From: Clostridiales bacterium
Lineage (GTDB): Bacteria; Bacillota; Clostridia; Oscillospirales; Oscillospiraceae
Direction of reading: 5' to 3'
Length of the DNA: 5,681 nucleotides
Assembly (NCBI GenBank): GCA_003516765.1
Contig: DPCD01000196.1
Coordinates: 601 to 6,281, forward strand
Both the position numbers and the translations under genes were made by a program. The notes under the pieces were generated by a model. That model was not told the DNA's origin and did no database searches. It saw only the letters and a program-made list of their open reading frames with translations. Each line of letters starts with the position of its first letter. Position 1 is the stretch's first letter. This document shows positions 1 through 5,650 of the stretch, piece after piece.

Positions 1-499
1 CGAGCGAACGGATTGCTTCGATGGCGGCGATGCATTCGTTTACACCCATCATGGTCTCCACGCCGAGCAGGTCCGCGCCGCCGTCGATCAGCGCCTGTGC
101 CTGCTCGCGGTAGGTATCAAACAGTGCCTGATAGCCTTCGGAGTCTTCCGGGTCGGCGGGCTTTCCGGTGGTTGTCATGTCGCCTGCAACGAGAATGCCG
201 CTTCCGACCGCCTGTTTCGACAGCGCAACCAGTTCGCGGTTCATGCGGCAAACCTCGCCTTCCAGCGAACTGCTCGCGAGGGCAATGCGGTTGGCGCAGA
301 AGGTCGGCGCGTAGACCATGTCGCTTCCGGCGGCTTGATAGGCGCGCTGTAGGGAAAGCAGCGCGTCCGGGTGATTAAGAACCCATTGCTCGGTGCAGAC
401 GCCGCGCGGCATGCCTGCTTTCATCAGGTTGCTGCCGGTTGCACCGTCCATGAGGCGGATGTGATTTCGGGTCCAGATTTCAAATTCTTTGCGGTTCAT
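1..499 (-). CDS. Homocysteine S-methyltransferase family protein, N-terminal part (runs off the window)
   Basis: Only the first 166 codons are in the window; the frame is still open at base 2. Proteins of this family move a methyl group to homocysteine to make methionine in the cytoplasm, either as stand-alone enzymes or as the first domain of cobalamin-dependent MetH. The N-terminal barrel signature is visible: DGATGSNL at residues 18-25, CTEQWVLNHPD at 35-45, AGSDMVYAPTFCANR at 57-71 (the usual T-N-T-F-G-A-N strand reads A-P-T-F-C-A-N) and GGADLLGVETM at 140-150. The zinc-binding cysteines lie in the missing C-terminal half, so activity and domain make-up cannot be judged. The ATG is chosen because AAGGAG (505-510) lies five bases upstream. 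It starts 19 bases after the sirtuin stop and is the last visible gene of the rimM operon. It could be a full MetH, a split MetH domain or a related thiol methyltransferase. Confidence 0.88.
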   Translation of the reverse strand, partial: MNRKEFEIWTRNHIRLMDGATGSNLMKAGMPRGVCTEQWVLNHPDALLSLQRAYQAAGSDMVYAPTFCANRIALASSSLEGEVCRMNRELVALSKQAVGSGILVAGDMTTTGKPADPEDSEGYQALFDTYREQAQALIDGGADLLGVETMMGVNECIAAIEAIRSL

Positions 500-518
500 A
501 GAGACTCCTTCCGGAATA

Positions 519-1241
519 TCAGACGACCTGGGACAGAACGGTTCCGATCGGGTCGCGGAAAATCAGGTTTGCATAGGAATCATACGGCGTTTCGTCGCGG
601 TTGATGAGGACCAGTTTGCTTCCGCCGTAATAGCGGATGAGCCCCGCTGCGGGGTAGACCGTGAGCGAGGTGCCGCCGACAATCAGCATGTCCGCATCCG
701 AGATGGCGCGGATGGCACCCTCGATGCACGCATCGTCCAGCCCTTCTTCATAGAGGACGACCTCGGGCTTGATGAGACCGCCGCAGCTGCATCTGGGAAC
801 GCCTGCGCTGTCGCGGATGAACTCCGGCGGGTATTTTTTGCCGCAGCGCGTGCAGCGGTTGCGGTAGACCGAGCCGTGCAGCTCATAGACGCAGCGGCTC
901 CCCGCCTTCTGGTGCAGACCGTCGATATTCTGCGTGACGATGGCGCGGAGCTTTCCCTCGCGTTCCAGCGTTGCAAGCGCCAGATGCGCGGCGTTCGGCT
1001 CTGCTTCCAGCGGCAGCATTTTCTCGCGGTAGAAGCGGTAAAATTCCTCGGTGTGGCTGTAGAAAAAGCTGTGACTTAAAATCGTCTCCGGCGGGTAGTC
1101 AAATTTCTGGTGGTATAAGCCGTCAACGCTGCGAAAGTCCGGAATGCCGGACTCGGTGGACACGCCGGCGCCGCCGAAAAAGACGATGCGGTTACTTTCG
1201 GTAATCCAGGTTTTTAGGGTCGCGATTTCGGAAGTCTTCAT
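519..1241 (-). CDS. NAD-dependent protein deacylase, sirtuin (Sir2/CobB family)
   Basis: This 240-residue protein is a complete single-domain bacterial sirtuin, a cytoplasmic enzyme that removes acyl groups from lysines and consumes NAD. Motifs in order: NAD-binding GGAGVSTESGIPDFRS at residues 23-38, TQNIDGLHQKAGS at 103-115, the catalytic histidine H122 in ELHGS, a four-cysteine zinc site (C130, C133, C151, C153), KPEVVLYEE at 158-166, and the nucleotide-binding GGTSLTVYPAAGLI at 189-202 with INRDETP at 213-219. The segment that often reads V-V-F-F-G-E is V-V-L-Y-E-E here. The start is the ATG at 1239-1241: GGAGG (1248-1252) lies six bases upstream, and about 20 residues before the NAD motif is normal. 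The frame stays open back to 1427, but that extension is merely trmD read in another frame. The gene overlaps the 3' end of trmD by 50 bases, so translation is probably coupled. The substrate (acetyl, succinyl or other acyl) cannot be read from the sequence. Confidence 0.96.
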   Translation of the reverse strand: MKTSEIATLKTWITESNRIVFFGGAGVSTESGIPDFRSVDGLYHQKFDYPPETILSHSFFYSHTEEFYRFYREKMLPLEAEPNAAHLALATLEREGKLRAIVTQNIDGLHQKAGSRCVYELHGSVYRNRCTRCGKKYPPEFIRDSAGVPRCSCGGLIKPEVVLYEEGLDDACIEGAIRAISDADMLIVGGTSLTVYPAAGLIRYYGGSKLVLINRDETPYDSYANLIFRDPIGTVLSQVV

Positions 1242-1983
1242 TTTCTGCCTCCAATTCTGCAACAAACTTGCGTTCGGCGCGTGTTTTATAGGGAAAGCGC
1301 AGCTTTTGGAACATGTCGGGTCTTCGATACATCGTGCGCAGAATCGATTGTTTTTTGCGCCAGCGGTCGACTTTCTGATGGTCGCCCGAGAGCAGCACCT
1401 CGGGAACCTCCAGACCGTGCCAGACATCGGGTCTTGAATACTGCGGATACTCGAGCAATCCGTCCCAGTGGCTCTCGTCGGTGAAGCAGACCTCGTCTCC
1501 CAGCACGCCGGGCACCAGACGGCTTACGGCGTCGGTGATCATCATTGCCGGAAGCTCGCCGCCGGTCAGAACAAAGTCGCCCAGGGAGATTTCCTCGTCC
1601 ACGCACTCGTCGATAAAGCGCTGGTCGATGCCCTCATAGTGCCCGCAGACGAGAACGATGTTCTCAAACTCGCCCGCAAGCTGCTTTGCCTTTTCCTGGT
1701 TGAAGGTTTTGCCGCAGGCGGATAGAAAGATCGTGTGGACGGGCGCGCCCACGTCGTCGCAGACTGCGCACCAGCACCGATATAATGGATCGCACTGCAA
1801 AATTGCGCCCCGCCCGCCGCCGTAAGGGTAGTCGTCGACCTGATTCTGGCGGTTTGTGGTGTAGTCGCGGATCTGGTGGGCGTGAATTTCAAGAAGCCCT
1901 TTTTTCTGCGCACGACCTAAAATGCTGGACTGCATCATTGCGTCCACCGCGTTGGGAAACAGCGTCAGAATATCAAAGCGCAT
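1192..1983 (-). CDS. trmD: tRNA (guanine-N1)-methyltransferase TrmD
   Basis: TrmD uses S-adenosylmethionine to methylate N1 of G37, next to the anticodon, in tRNAs with G at 36 and 37; this prevents +1 frameshifting and is usually essential. The 263-residue protein is full length (E. coli has 255). Visible SPOUT-knot motifs are MRFDILTLFP at 1-10, VDDYPYGGGRG at 49-59, LSACG at 87-91 (usually L-S-P-x-G), CGHYEGIDQR at 113-122, GDFVLTGGELPAM at 135-147 and SRLVPGVLG at 154-162. The helical C-terminal domain includes RWRKKQS at 207-213. R155 aligns with catalytic Arg154 of E. coli, while the position of Asp169 appears to be Glu170. The start is the ATG at 1981-1983, with GAGGGG (1994-1999) ten bases upstream. 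An in-frame start at 2049 lies inside rimM and adds non-homologous residues. The gene overlaps rimM by 11 bases and the sirtuin gene by 50. Confidence 0.97.
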   Translation of the reverse strand: MRFDILTLFPNAVDAMMQSSILGRAQKKGLLEIHAHQIRDYTTNRQNQVDDYPYGGGRGAILQCDPLYRCWCAVCDDVGAPVHTIFLSACGKTFNQEKAKQLAGEFENIVLVCGHYEGIDQRFIDECVDEEISLGDFVLTGGELPAMMITDAVSRLVPGVLGDEVCFTDESHWDGLLEYPQYSRPDVWHGLEVPEVLLSGDHQKVDRWRKKQSILRTMYRRPDMFQKLRFPYKTRAERKFVAELEAENEDFRNRDPKNLDYRK

Positions 1984-2473
1984 CGGTCTGCATCCCCTCA
2001 ATGAGCCGCACGCGGATGAAGCCCTCGTCGATATTCCGCTCCAACACAAATTCCGGCACGGCGGGAATCATGTATTCGTGCGCGCCCTTGACGTAAAACA
2101 CGTCGTTTGCGCCGGTGGAGATGACCTCCTGGAGCTTTCCCAGCTCCGCGCCGCTTTCGTCCAGCACGGGAAGATGCAGCAGGTCCTGAATGAAGATTGC
2201 GCCCTCTTCCAACTCGATATCCTCGCGCGAAATGAAGACCACCTGATCGCGCAGCTTCGCTGCGTCCTCGACGGTGTCGATGCCTTCAAGCTTCATCAGC
2301 ACGCACGTTTTCTGTACGCGCGCGTCCTCTACCGCATATTCCCGCTTTCCGAGAAAGACCCGGTCAAATTCCAGCAAAAACTCGGGGCTGTCTGCCCAGG
2401 GGAGAATCTTGACCTCGCCGTGCAAGCCATGGGTCGAGACGATTTTTCCGGTCTCTAAAAATTCCTTTTTCAT
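1973..2473 (-). CDS. rimM: Ribosome maturation factor RimM
   Basis: RimM binds ribosomal protein S19 and helps assemble the head of the 30S subunit, including late 16S rRNA processing. The 166 residues match the usual 165-180. The N-terminal RimM barrel carries ETGKIVSTHGLHGEVKI at residues 7-23 and spans to about 85. The PRC-barrel domain follows from about residue 90 (GAIFIQDLLHLPV), with GANDVFYVKG at 121-130, EYMIPAVPEFV at 133-143 and a closing IDEGFIRVRLIEGM at 148-161. The ATG has GGAGG (2481-2485) seven bases upstream; that site sits mostly in the loop of a small 4-bp CGCG hairpin (2474-2488). It is the first gene of its operon, behind a clear promoter, and is directly followed by trmD, the widely conserved pairing. 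rpsP and the KH-protein gene that often precede it are absent, because an unrelated ABC operon ends just upstream. Confidence 0.96.
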   Translation of the reverse strand: MKKEFLETGKIVSTHGLHGEVKILPWADSPEFLLEFDRVFLGKREYAVEDARVQKTCVLMKLEGIDTVEDAAKLRDQVVFISREDIELEEGAIFIQDLLHLPVLDESGAELGKLQEVISTGANDVFYVKGAHEYMIPAVPEFVLERNIDEGFIRVRLIEGMQTDAL

Positions 2474-2500
2474 CGCGTTTCCTCCGCGTTATCCAAAACT

Positions 2501-2514
2501 GCGCCTGAAGGCGC
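2501..2514 (-). other. Small hairpin in the rimM 5' untranslated leader
   Basis: On the minus strand GCGCC-TTCA-GGCGC forms a 5-bp GC stem with a four-base loop, followed by A-G-TTTT. It lies between the predicted transcription start near 2525 and the rimM ribosome binding site. The stem is short and the T run is only four bases, so it is a weak candidate attenuator or mRNA-stabilising element rather than a terminator. Confidence 0.4.
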
Positions 2515-2524
2515 CACTTATCTA

Positions 2525-2560
2525 ATATAATAGTATACCGCGAAACCGCTGTGCAGACAA
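2525..2560 (-). promoter_or_regulatory. Sigma-A-type promoter for the rimM-trmD operon
   Basis: Reading the minus strand, the -35 box TTGTCT (2555-2560; 4 of 6 to consensus) is followed by exactly 17 bases and the -10 box TATACT (2532-2537; 5 of 6), then an AT-rich run. The start site should fall near 2525, giving a leader of about 50 bases. It lies just after the terminator of the preceding ABC operon, where a new promoter is required. I see no other comparably good promoter in the window. Confidence 0.8.
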
Positions 2561-2561
2561 G

Positions 2562-2604
2562 ACCGAAAACAAAAAACGCATGGTCCAGACAGAACCATGC
2601 GTTT
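2562..2604 (-). terminator. Rho-independent terminator of the ABC transporter operon
   Basis: The inverted repeat AAACGCATGGT (2574-2584) and ACCATGCGTTT (2594-2604) forms a perfect 11-bp stem with a nine-base loop. On the minus strand the stem runs into TTTTTT-G-TTTT (2576-2566). No T run follows on the plus strand, so it works only on leftward transcription. It starts nine bases after the ATPase stop codon and separates the two transcription units. Confidence 0.93.
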
Positions 2605-2612
2605 GCGAAAAA

Positions 2613-3398
2613 TCAAATCAAAAGCATCCGGTCGTTATCGAGCGCCTTGCCGGAAATTTCGCGGAAGCGCGCCAGAAGATCGGAGACGCGCAGCGCGCTG
2701 CGTTCGGCGCCCTCTACATCGAGGACAATTTTTCCCTGGTTCATCATGATCGTCCGGTTGCCGAGGCTAAGCGCGGACGCCATGTTGTGGGTGATCATGA
2801 GGCAGGTGAGGTGGTTTTCTTCGACAATTTTTGTTGTGAGCGCCAGAACCTTTTCTGCCGTGCCGGGGTCGAGTGCTGCAGTGTGCTCATCGAGAAGCAA
2901 CAGCTTCGGGGGATTGTAGGTTGCCATCATAAGTGTCAGCGCCTGCCGCTGCCCGCCGGAAAGAAGCCCCACAGGCTGGCTCATGCGATCTTCCAGCCCC
3001 ATGCCGAGAAGCGCCACACGTTCACGCAGCTGCTTTTTTTCCTGCTTTGTCAGCCTGTGCAGCCAGCCGCCCTTTCCGGCGGCAAGCGCGAGGTTTTCCT
3101 CAATGGTCATGCCGGGCGCGCTGCCGCGCATCGGGTCCTGAAAGAGCCTGCCGATCTGCTTCGAGCGCTTGTATTCGGGGGACAGGGTGATGTCTTCCCC
3201 ATCGAGGATGATATCGCCGGTGTCGGTGATGAAGCTGCCGGCAATCGCGCCGAAGAGCGTCGACTTTCCCGCGCCGTTCGCGCCGATGATGGAGATGAAG
3301 TCGCCCGGGCGGACGTGCAGCGACACATTGTCAAGCGCGAGCTTTGCGTCCTCGGTGCCGGGGTTGAAGGTTTTGGAGATGTTGGTGAGTCTCAGCAT
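2613..3398 (-). CDS. ABC transporter ATP-binding protein (TrpZ-like, COG1101 type)
   Basis: This 261-residue nucleotide-binding subunit should power the importer encoded with it, hydrolysing ATP on the inner face of the membrane. All ABC motifs are intact: Walker A GANGAGKST at residues 39-47, Q-loop Q87 in LFQDP, signature LSGGQRQAL at 146-154, Walker B plus catalytic Glu in LLLLDE at 166-171, D-loop ALDP at 175-178 and switch histidine H204. After Walker B the sequence reads DEHTAALDP rather than the common DEPTSALDP; this histidine is a habit of the subfamily paired with COG2984/COG4120 proteins. The ATG is fixed by AAGGAGG (3406-3412) seven bases upstream and lies one base after the permease stop, indicating coupled translation. 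The frame stays open to 3506, but that part overlaps the permease gene and has no homology. The gene is last in the operon and is followed by a strong terminator. Confidence 0.94.
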   Translation of the reverse strand: MLRLTNISKTFNPGTEDAKLALDNVSLHVRPGDFISIIGANGAGKSTLFGAIAGSFITDTGDIILDGEDITLSPEYKRSKQIGRLFQDPMRGSAPGMTIEENLALAAGKGGWLHRLTKQEKKQLRERVALLGMGLEDRMSQPVGLLSGGQRQALTLMMATYNPPKLLLLDEHTAALDPGTAEKVLALTTKIVEENHLTCLMITHNMASALSLGNRTIMMNQGKIVLDVEGAERSALRVSDLLARFREISGKALDNDRMLLI

Positions 3399-3399
3399 G

Positions 3400-4329
3400 T
3401 TACGCCCTCCTTGCGCGATTGTGCGCCGCGCGGCGGCGGAGCATCGGTAGCTGCTCTTTGAGATATGGAATCGAGATTGCCGCGACGACGACGACCGCGG
3501 AGACAAATTTCAGCATAAATGCCGGCATATCAAAGCGCAGCGCGATCGTATAGACCAGACGGAAGACAAACGCGCCCAGTACCATGCCGAAAATCCGGAG
3601 CGGAAGCTTTCGCCTTCCGAGGAAGACGTGCCCGATGAGAAGCGACGCAAGCGCAACCGTCACCATGCCGGAGCCGATGTCGATGTTGACGGATTTCTGA
3701 GACTGGGCAAGAAGGCAGCCTGAGAGCGCCGTCAGGGCGTTGGAAATGCAAAGCCCGATGATCGTTGTGAATGCGGGGTTAATGGAGGACGAGCGCACCA
3801 TATCGGGGTTGTTGCCGGTGGCGCGGATGGCAAGACCGAGCCGGGTTTTCAGGAAGAAGCCGAGGAAGACGCACACAAGCACGACCGCGATGACCGCGAC
3901 GGCGAGCTTATACTCTCCGGAAAGGGAGGAGCCCGCGAGCAGGTCTTTCATGTCGGAAAAGACGCTCGGCGTCTTATTCATATTGAGAACCGACGAGCCG
4001 CCCATGACGGCGATATTCACCGAGTAGAGCGCAGTGTTGACGATGATGCCCGAGAGCAGGCTGTTGACGCCCATTTTTGTTTGCAGCACGGCGGTCGCGA
4101 GCCCTGAGAGCATGCCGGCAAGCATTGCCGCCGGAATCGAGAGGTACGGGTGCCCCGCGATGGCGATTGCCGCGCCGACCGTTGCGCCGAGCGTGAAGCA
4201 GCCGTCGGTCGACAGATCGCACACGCCCAGCATCGAATAGCTCAGAAACAGCGCCAGCACCGTCAATGAGCTGATCAGACCCAGCTCCAGCGCGGTCTGA
4301 ATCAGACCCAGAATAGAATCCAGCGACAT
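3400..4329 (-). CDS. ABC transporter permease (TrpY-like, branched-chain permease family)
   Basis: This 309-residue integral membrane protein has about eight or nine hydrophobic segments (roughly residues 12-36, 43-60, 62-82, 88-110, 141-160, 187-210, 218-238, 242-264 and 268-290). It belongs to the branched-chain-type permease family (BPD_transp_2). Family marks are DLSTDGCFTLGA at 38-49 and the cytoplasmic coupling loop GLAIRATGNNPDM at 165-177. A basic C-terminal tail (RRRAAHNRARR) is probably cytoplasmic. A single permease gene fits a homodimeric channel, as in other TrpXYZ-type systems. The start is the ATG at 4327-4329, with GGAGG (4338-4342) eight bases upstream; a TTG at 4347 lies upstream of that site and is unlikely. 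It lies between the genes for its binding protein and its ATPase. Tryptophan or another aromatic amino acid is the best substrate guess, from family and gene order only. Confidence 0.93.
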   Translation of the reverse strand: MSLDSILGLIQTALELGLISSLTVLALFLSYSMLGVCDLSTDGCFTLGATVGAAIAIAGHPYLSIPAAMLAGMLSGLATAVLQTKMGVNSLLSGIIVNTALYSVNIAVMGGSSVLNMNKTPSVFSDMKDLLAGSSLSGEYKLAVAVIAVVLVCVFLGFFLKTRLGLAIRATGNNPDMVRSSSINPAFTTIIGLCISNALTALSGCLLAQSQKSVNIDIGSGMVTVALASLLIGHVFLGRRKLPLRIFGMVLGAFVFRLVYTIALRFDMPAFMLKFVSAVVVVAAISIPYLKEQLPMLRRRAAHNRARRA

Positions 4330-4368
4330 AGGGGGTTCCTCCAACAATCATAGATTTACAAGGGCAAG

Positions 4369-4389
4369 CTGCGATGAAAACCACCGCAG
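4369..4389 (-). other. Intercistronic stem-loop between binding-protein and permease genes
   Basis: On the minus strand CTGCGGTG-GTTTT-CATCGCAG gives an 8-bp stem with one G-U pair and a five-base loop. No T run follows, so it is not a classical terminator. It starts 20 bases after the binding-protein stop codon. Hairpins here often protect the upstream message from 3' exonucleases, which would keep binding protein in excess over the membrane subunits. That role is inferred from position. Confidence 0.6.
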
Positions 4390-4409
4390 TCTGCCGCAGA
4401 TGATATGGA

Positions 4410-5528
4410 TTACTGCACGTCGTCGAACGATTCGGCGGTCACAATCGACTGCACCTTCGTGCAATAGGGGGCGAACTTCTCGGACAGCTCGTCGAAGTCG
4501 ATGCCGAGCTGCTCGCAGATCTCAGTGTTGATGGTTGCCGTGCCGTTGTCAAAGGTCTTGACGGGCGTTTCGGCAGGGTCTGCACCATCAAGCAGGATGG
4601 AGGCAATCATGTTTGCGGTCTCCACGCCGAGGTTTGCGTAGTCCACGCCGTAGCCGAGGAACGCGCCGTTCAGGGCGAAGGAGTCTGCGCCGGTGTAGTG
4701 GGGGATGCCGGCTTCGGCAAAGGTTTCATAGATCGTCAACTCGGACTTCATGACCGTGTTGTCGGTCGGGGTGAAGACAGCCTGCACGCCGTCGGAGACC
4801 AGCGCCTGCGCGGCAAGCGCAATTTCATCGACGCTCGTACCGGTGCGCTCAATGACCTCGACGCCCTTGTCTTCCAGATATGCCTTTGCACTTTCAATGG
4901 CGCTTGCGGCGGAGTCCTGACCGAGGTCATAGAGAAGACCGACCTTCTGAAGGTCCGGGTTCTGGACAAACATGAGGTTCATCACGGCTGCGGTATCCAG
5001 GTAGTCGGACGTGCCGGTGAGGTTGCTGCCCGGAGCTTCCAGAGAATCGACCAGACCGACGGAGACGGGGTCGGAGACGGCGGCGAAGACGACGGGCGTG
5101 CCGGATTCCTCGGTTGCCGCCTGCATTGCCATCGCGACGGGCGTTGCAACCGCGACAAGCAGGTCCGCGTTGTCTGCCTGGAAGTTCGAGATAATCTGGG
5201 ACATCAGATTGGAGTCTGCGTTGCAGTTGTCGTATTCCACGTGGAACGTTACGCCCTTTTCTGCTCCGATGGCAGCAAGCTGCGCCTGGATGTTTTCAAC
5301 GATCTGGTTTAAGGATGCGTCGTCGACGTAGTTGCAGATGCCGATGGTGTAAGAGGCGCCGGAAGCATCGGTTTCGGAGGAAGCGGCAGGGGCTTCTTCT
5401 TCGGCAGCGGGCGCAGATGCGGCAGCGTCGGTAGAAGCGGAGGCGGCGGTTTCGGTTTTTGCGCCGCAGGCGGCGAACATGGAAACGGTCATCAGAGCGA
5501 CCAGAATGAGGGCAAGAATCTTTTTCAT
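4410..5528 (-). CDS. ABC transporter substrate-binding lipoprotein (TrpX-like, PF04392/COG2984 type)
   Basis: This 372-residue lipoprotein should capture the substrate outside the cell and deliver it to the permease. A type II signal peptide covers residues 1-20 (KK then a hydrophobic core), with lipobox FAAC and lipidated C21. Residues 22-58 are a flexible Ala/Ser/Glu/Thr-rich tether. The binding domain starts at about residue 60 (YTIGICNYVDDASLNQIV) and shows family marks: TPVAMAMQAAT at 130-139, GTPVVFAAVSDPVSVGLV at 143-160, PGSNLTGTSDYLDTAA at 166-181 and KVGLLYD at 195-201. Known members bind tryptophan, but many have unproved ligands, so the substrate is tentative. The ATG has only a modest ribosome binding site, GAAAGG at 5540-5545, spaced 11 bases away, and the spacer can pair with the leader upstream. 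It is first in the importer operon, followed after an 80-base gap by the permease. Confidence 0.94.
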   Translation of the reverse strand: MKKILALILVALMTVSMFAACGAKTETAASASTDAAASAPAAEEEAPAASSETDASGASYTIGICNYVDDASLNQIVENIQAQLAAIGAEKGVTFHVEYDNCNADSNLMSQIISNFQADNADLLVAVATPVAMAMQAATEESGTPVVFAAVSDPVSVGLVDSLEAPGSNLTGTSDYLDTAAVMNLMFVQNPDLQKVGLLYDLGQDSAASAIESAKAYLEDKGVEVIERTGTSVDEIALAAQALVSDGVQAVFTPTDNTVMKSELTIYETFAEAGIPHYTGADSFALNGAFLGYGVDYANLGVETANMIASILLDGADPAETPVKTFDNGTATINTEICEQLGIDFDELSEKFAPYCTKVQSIVTAESFDDVQ

Positions 5529-5529
5529 T

Positions 5530-5628
5530 TTTATACCAACCTTTCAAATATCAAAGTGAAGTGTTATGTTTTGGTGTGATGGGATAAACCTTTGAATTTG
5601 CGGCGCGAACGCCATCGTCTGGTATAAA
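5530..5628 (-). promoter_or_regulatory. Long-range inverted repeat covering the binding-protein start region
   Basis: On the minus strand TTTATACCA (5620-5628), in codons 3-6 of the small leader frame, is perfectly complementary to TGGTATAAA (5530-5538), and a G-U pair can extend it. The second arm fills the space between the GAAAGG ribosome binding site (5540-5545) and the ATG (5526-5528) of the binding-protein gene. Pairing would hinder initiation there. A smaller hairpin, GGCG-TTCG-CGCC (5602-5613), lies inside the loop, and TTCAAA at 5591-5596 could pair with TTTGAA just before the same ribosome binding site. The complementarity is seen; the regulatory role is inferred. Confidence 0.5.
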
Positions 5629-5635
5629 GTTTCAT
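5564..5635 (-). CDS. Small leader peptide, 23 residues, strongly basic
   Basis: An ATG at 5633-5635 is preceded, at an ideal seven-base spacing, by AAGGAGGT (5643-5650), the best ribosome binding site in the window. The frame encodes 23 residues starting MKLYTRRWRSRR and stops at TAA (5564-5566), 35 bases before the binding-protein start. It has five Arg, four Lys, two adjacent His and one Trp, with no hydrophobic segment or signal peptide. I do not recognise a family. Position suggests a regulatory leader of the importer operon; a real small protein or a chance frame are the alternatives. It is in a different frame from the binding protein, so it is not a missed N-terminus. One Trp codon is too few for classical trp-type ribosome-stalling attenuation. 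Confidence 0.5.
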   Translation of the reverse strand: MKLYTRRWRSRRKFKGLSHHTKT

Positions 5636-5650
5636 TTACAAGACCTCCTT

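Noticed and set aside
1242..1427. 62-residue N-terminal extension of the sirtuin
   Set aside because: The added residues are the trmD sequence in another frame and match nothing in sirtuins. The ATG at 1239-1241 has a good ribosome binding site and gives the family's normal N-terminus.
2501..2514. Hairpin before rimM as a second terminator
   Set aside because: The stem is only 5 bp and the T run only four bases, and it lies between a good promoter and its gene. It is kept only as a weak leader element.
2580..3461. 293-codon open frame on the plus strand
   Set aside because: It lies antisense to the ATPase gene, has no recognisable domain and no good ribosome binding site, and is the kind of long mirror frame expected in GC-rich coding DNA. 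The same holds for plus-strand frames at 489-1079, 1922-2458, 4698-5312 and 13-378.
3399..3506. 36-residue N-terminal extension of the ATPase
   Set aside because: It overlaps the permease coding region and resembles no ABC ATPase. The ATG at 3396-3398 follows AAGGAGG at ideal spacing.
5530..5550. TATAAA next to the binding-protein ATG as a -10 box
   Set aside because: It would give an essentially leaderless start, no -35 box lies at 16-18 bases, and the sequence is better explained as one arm of the leader inverted repeat.
5564..5635. Classical trpL-type transcription attenuator
   Set aside because: The leader frame has one Trp codon, not a tandem run, and no terminator hairpin with a U-tract lies between it and the binding-protein gene.
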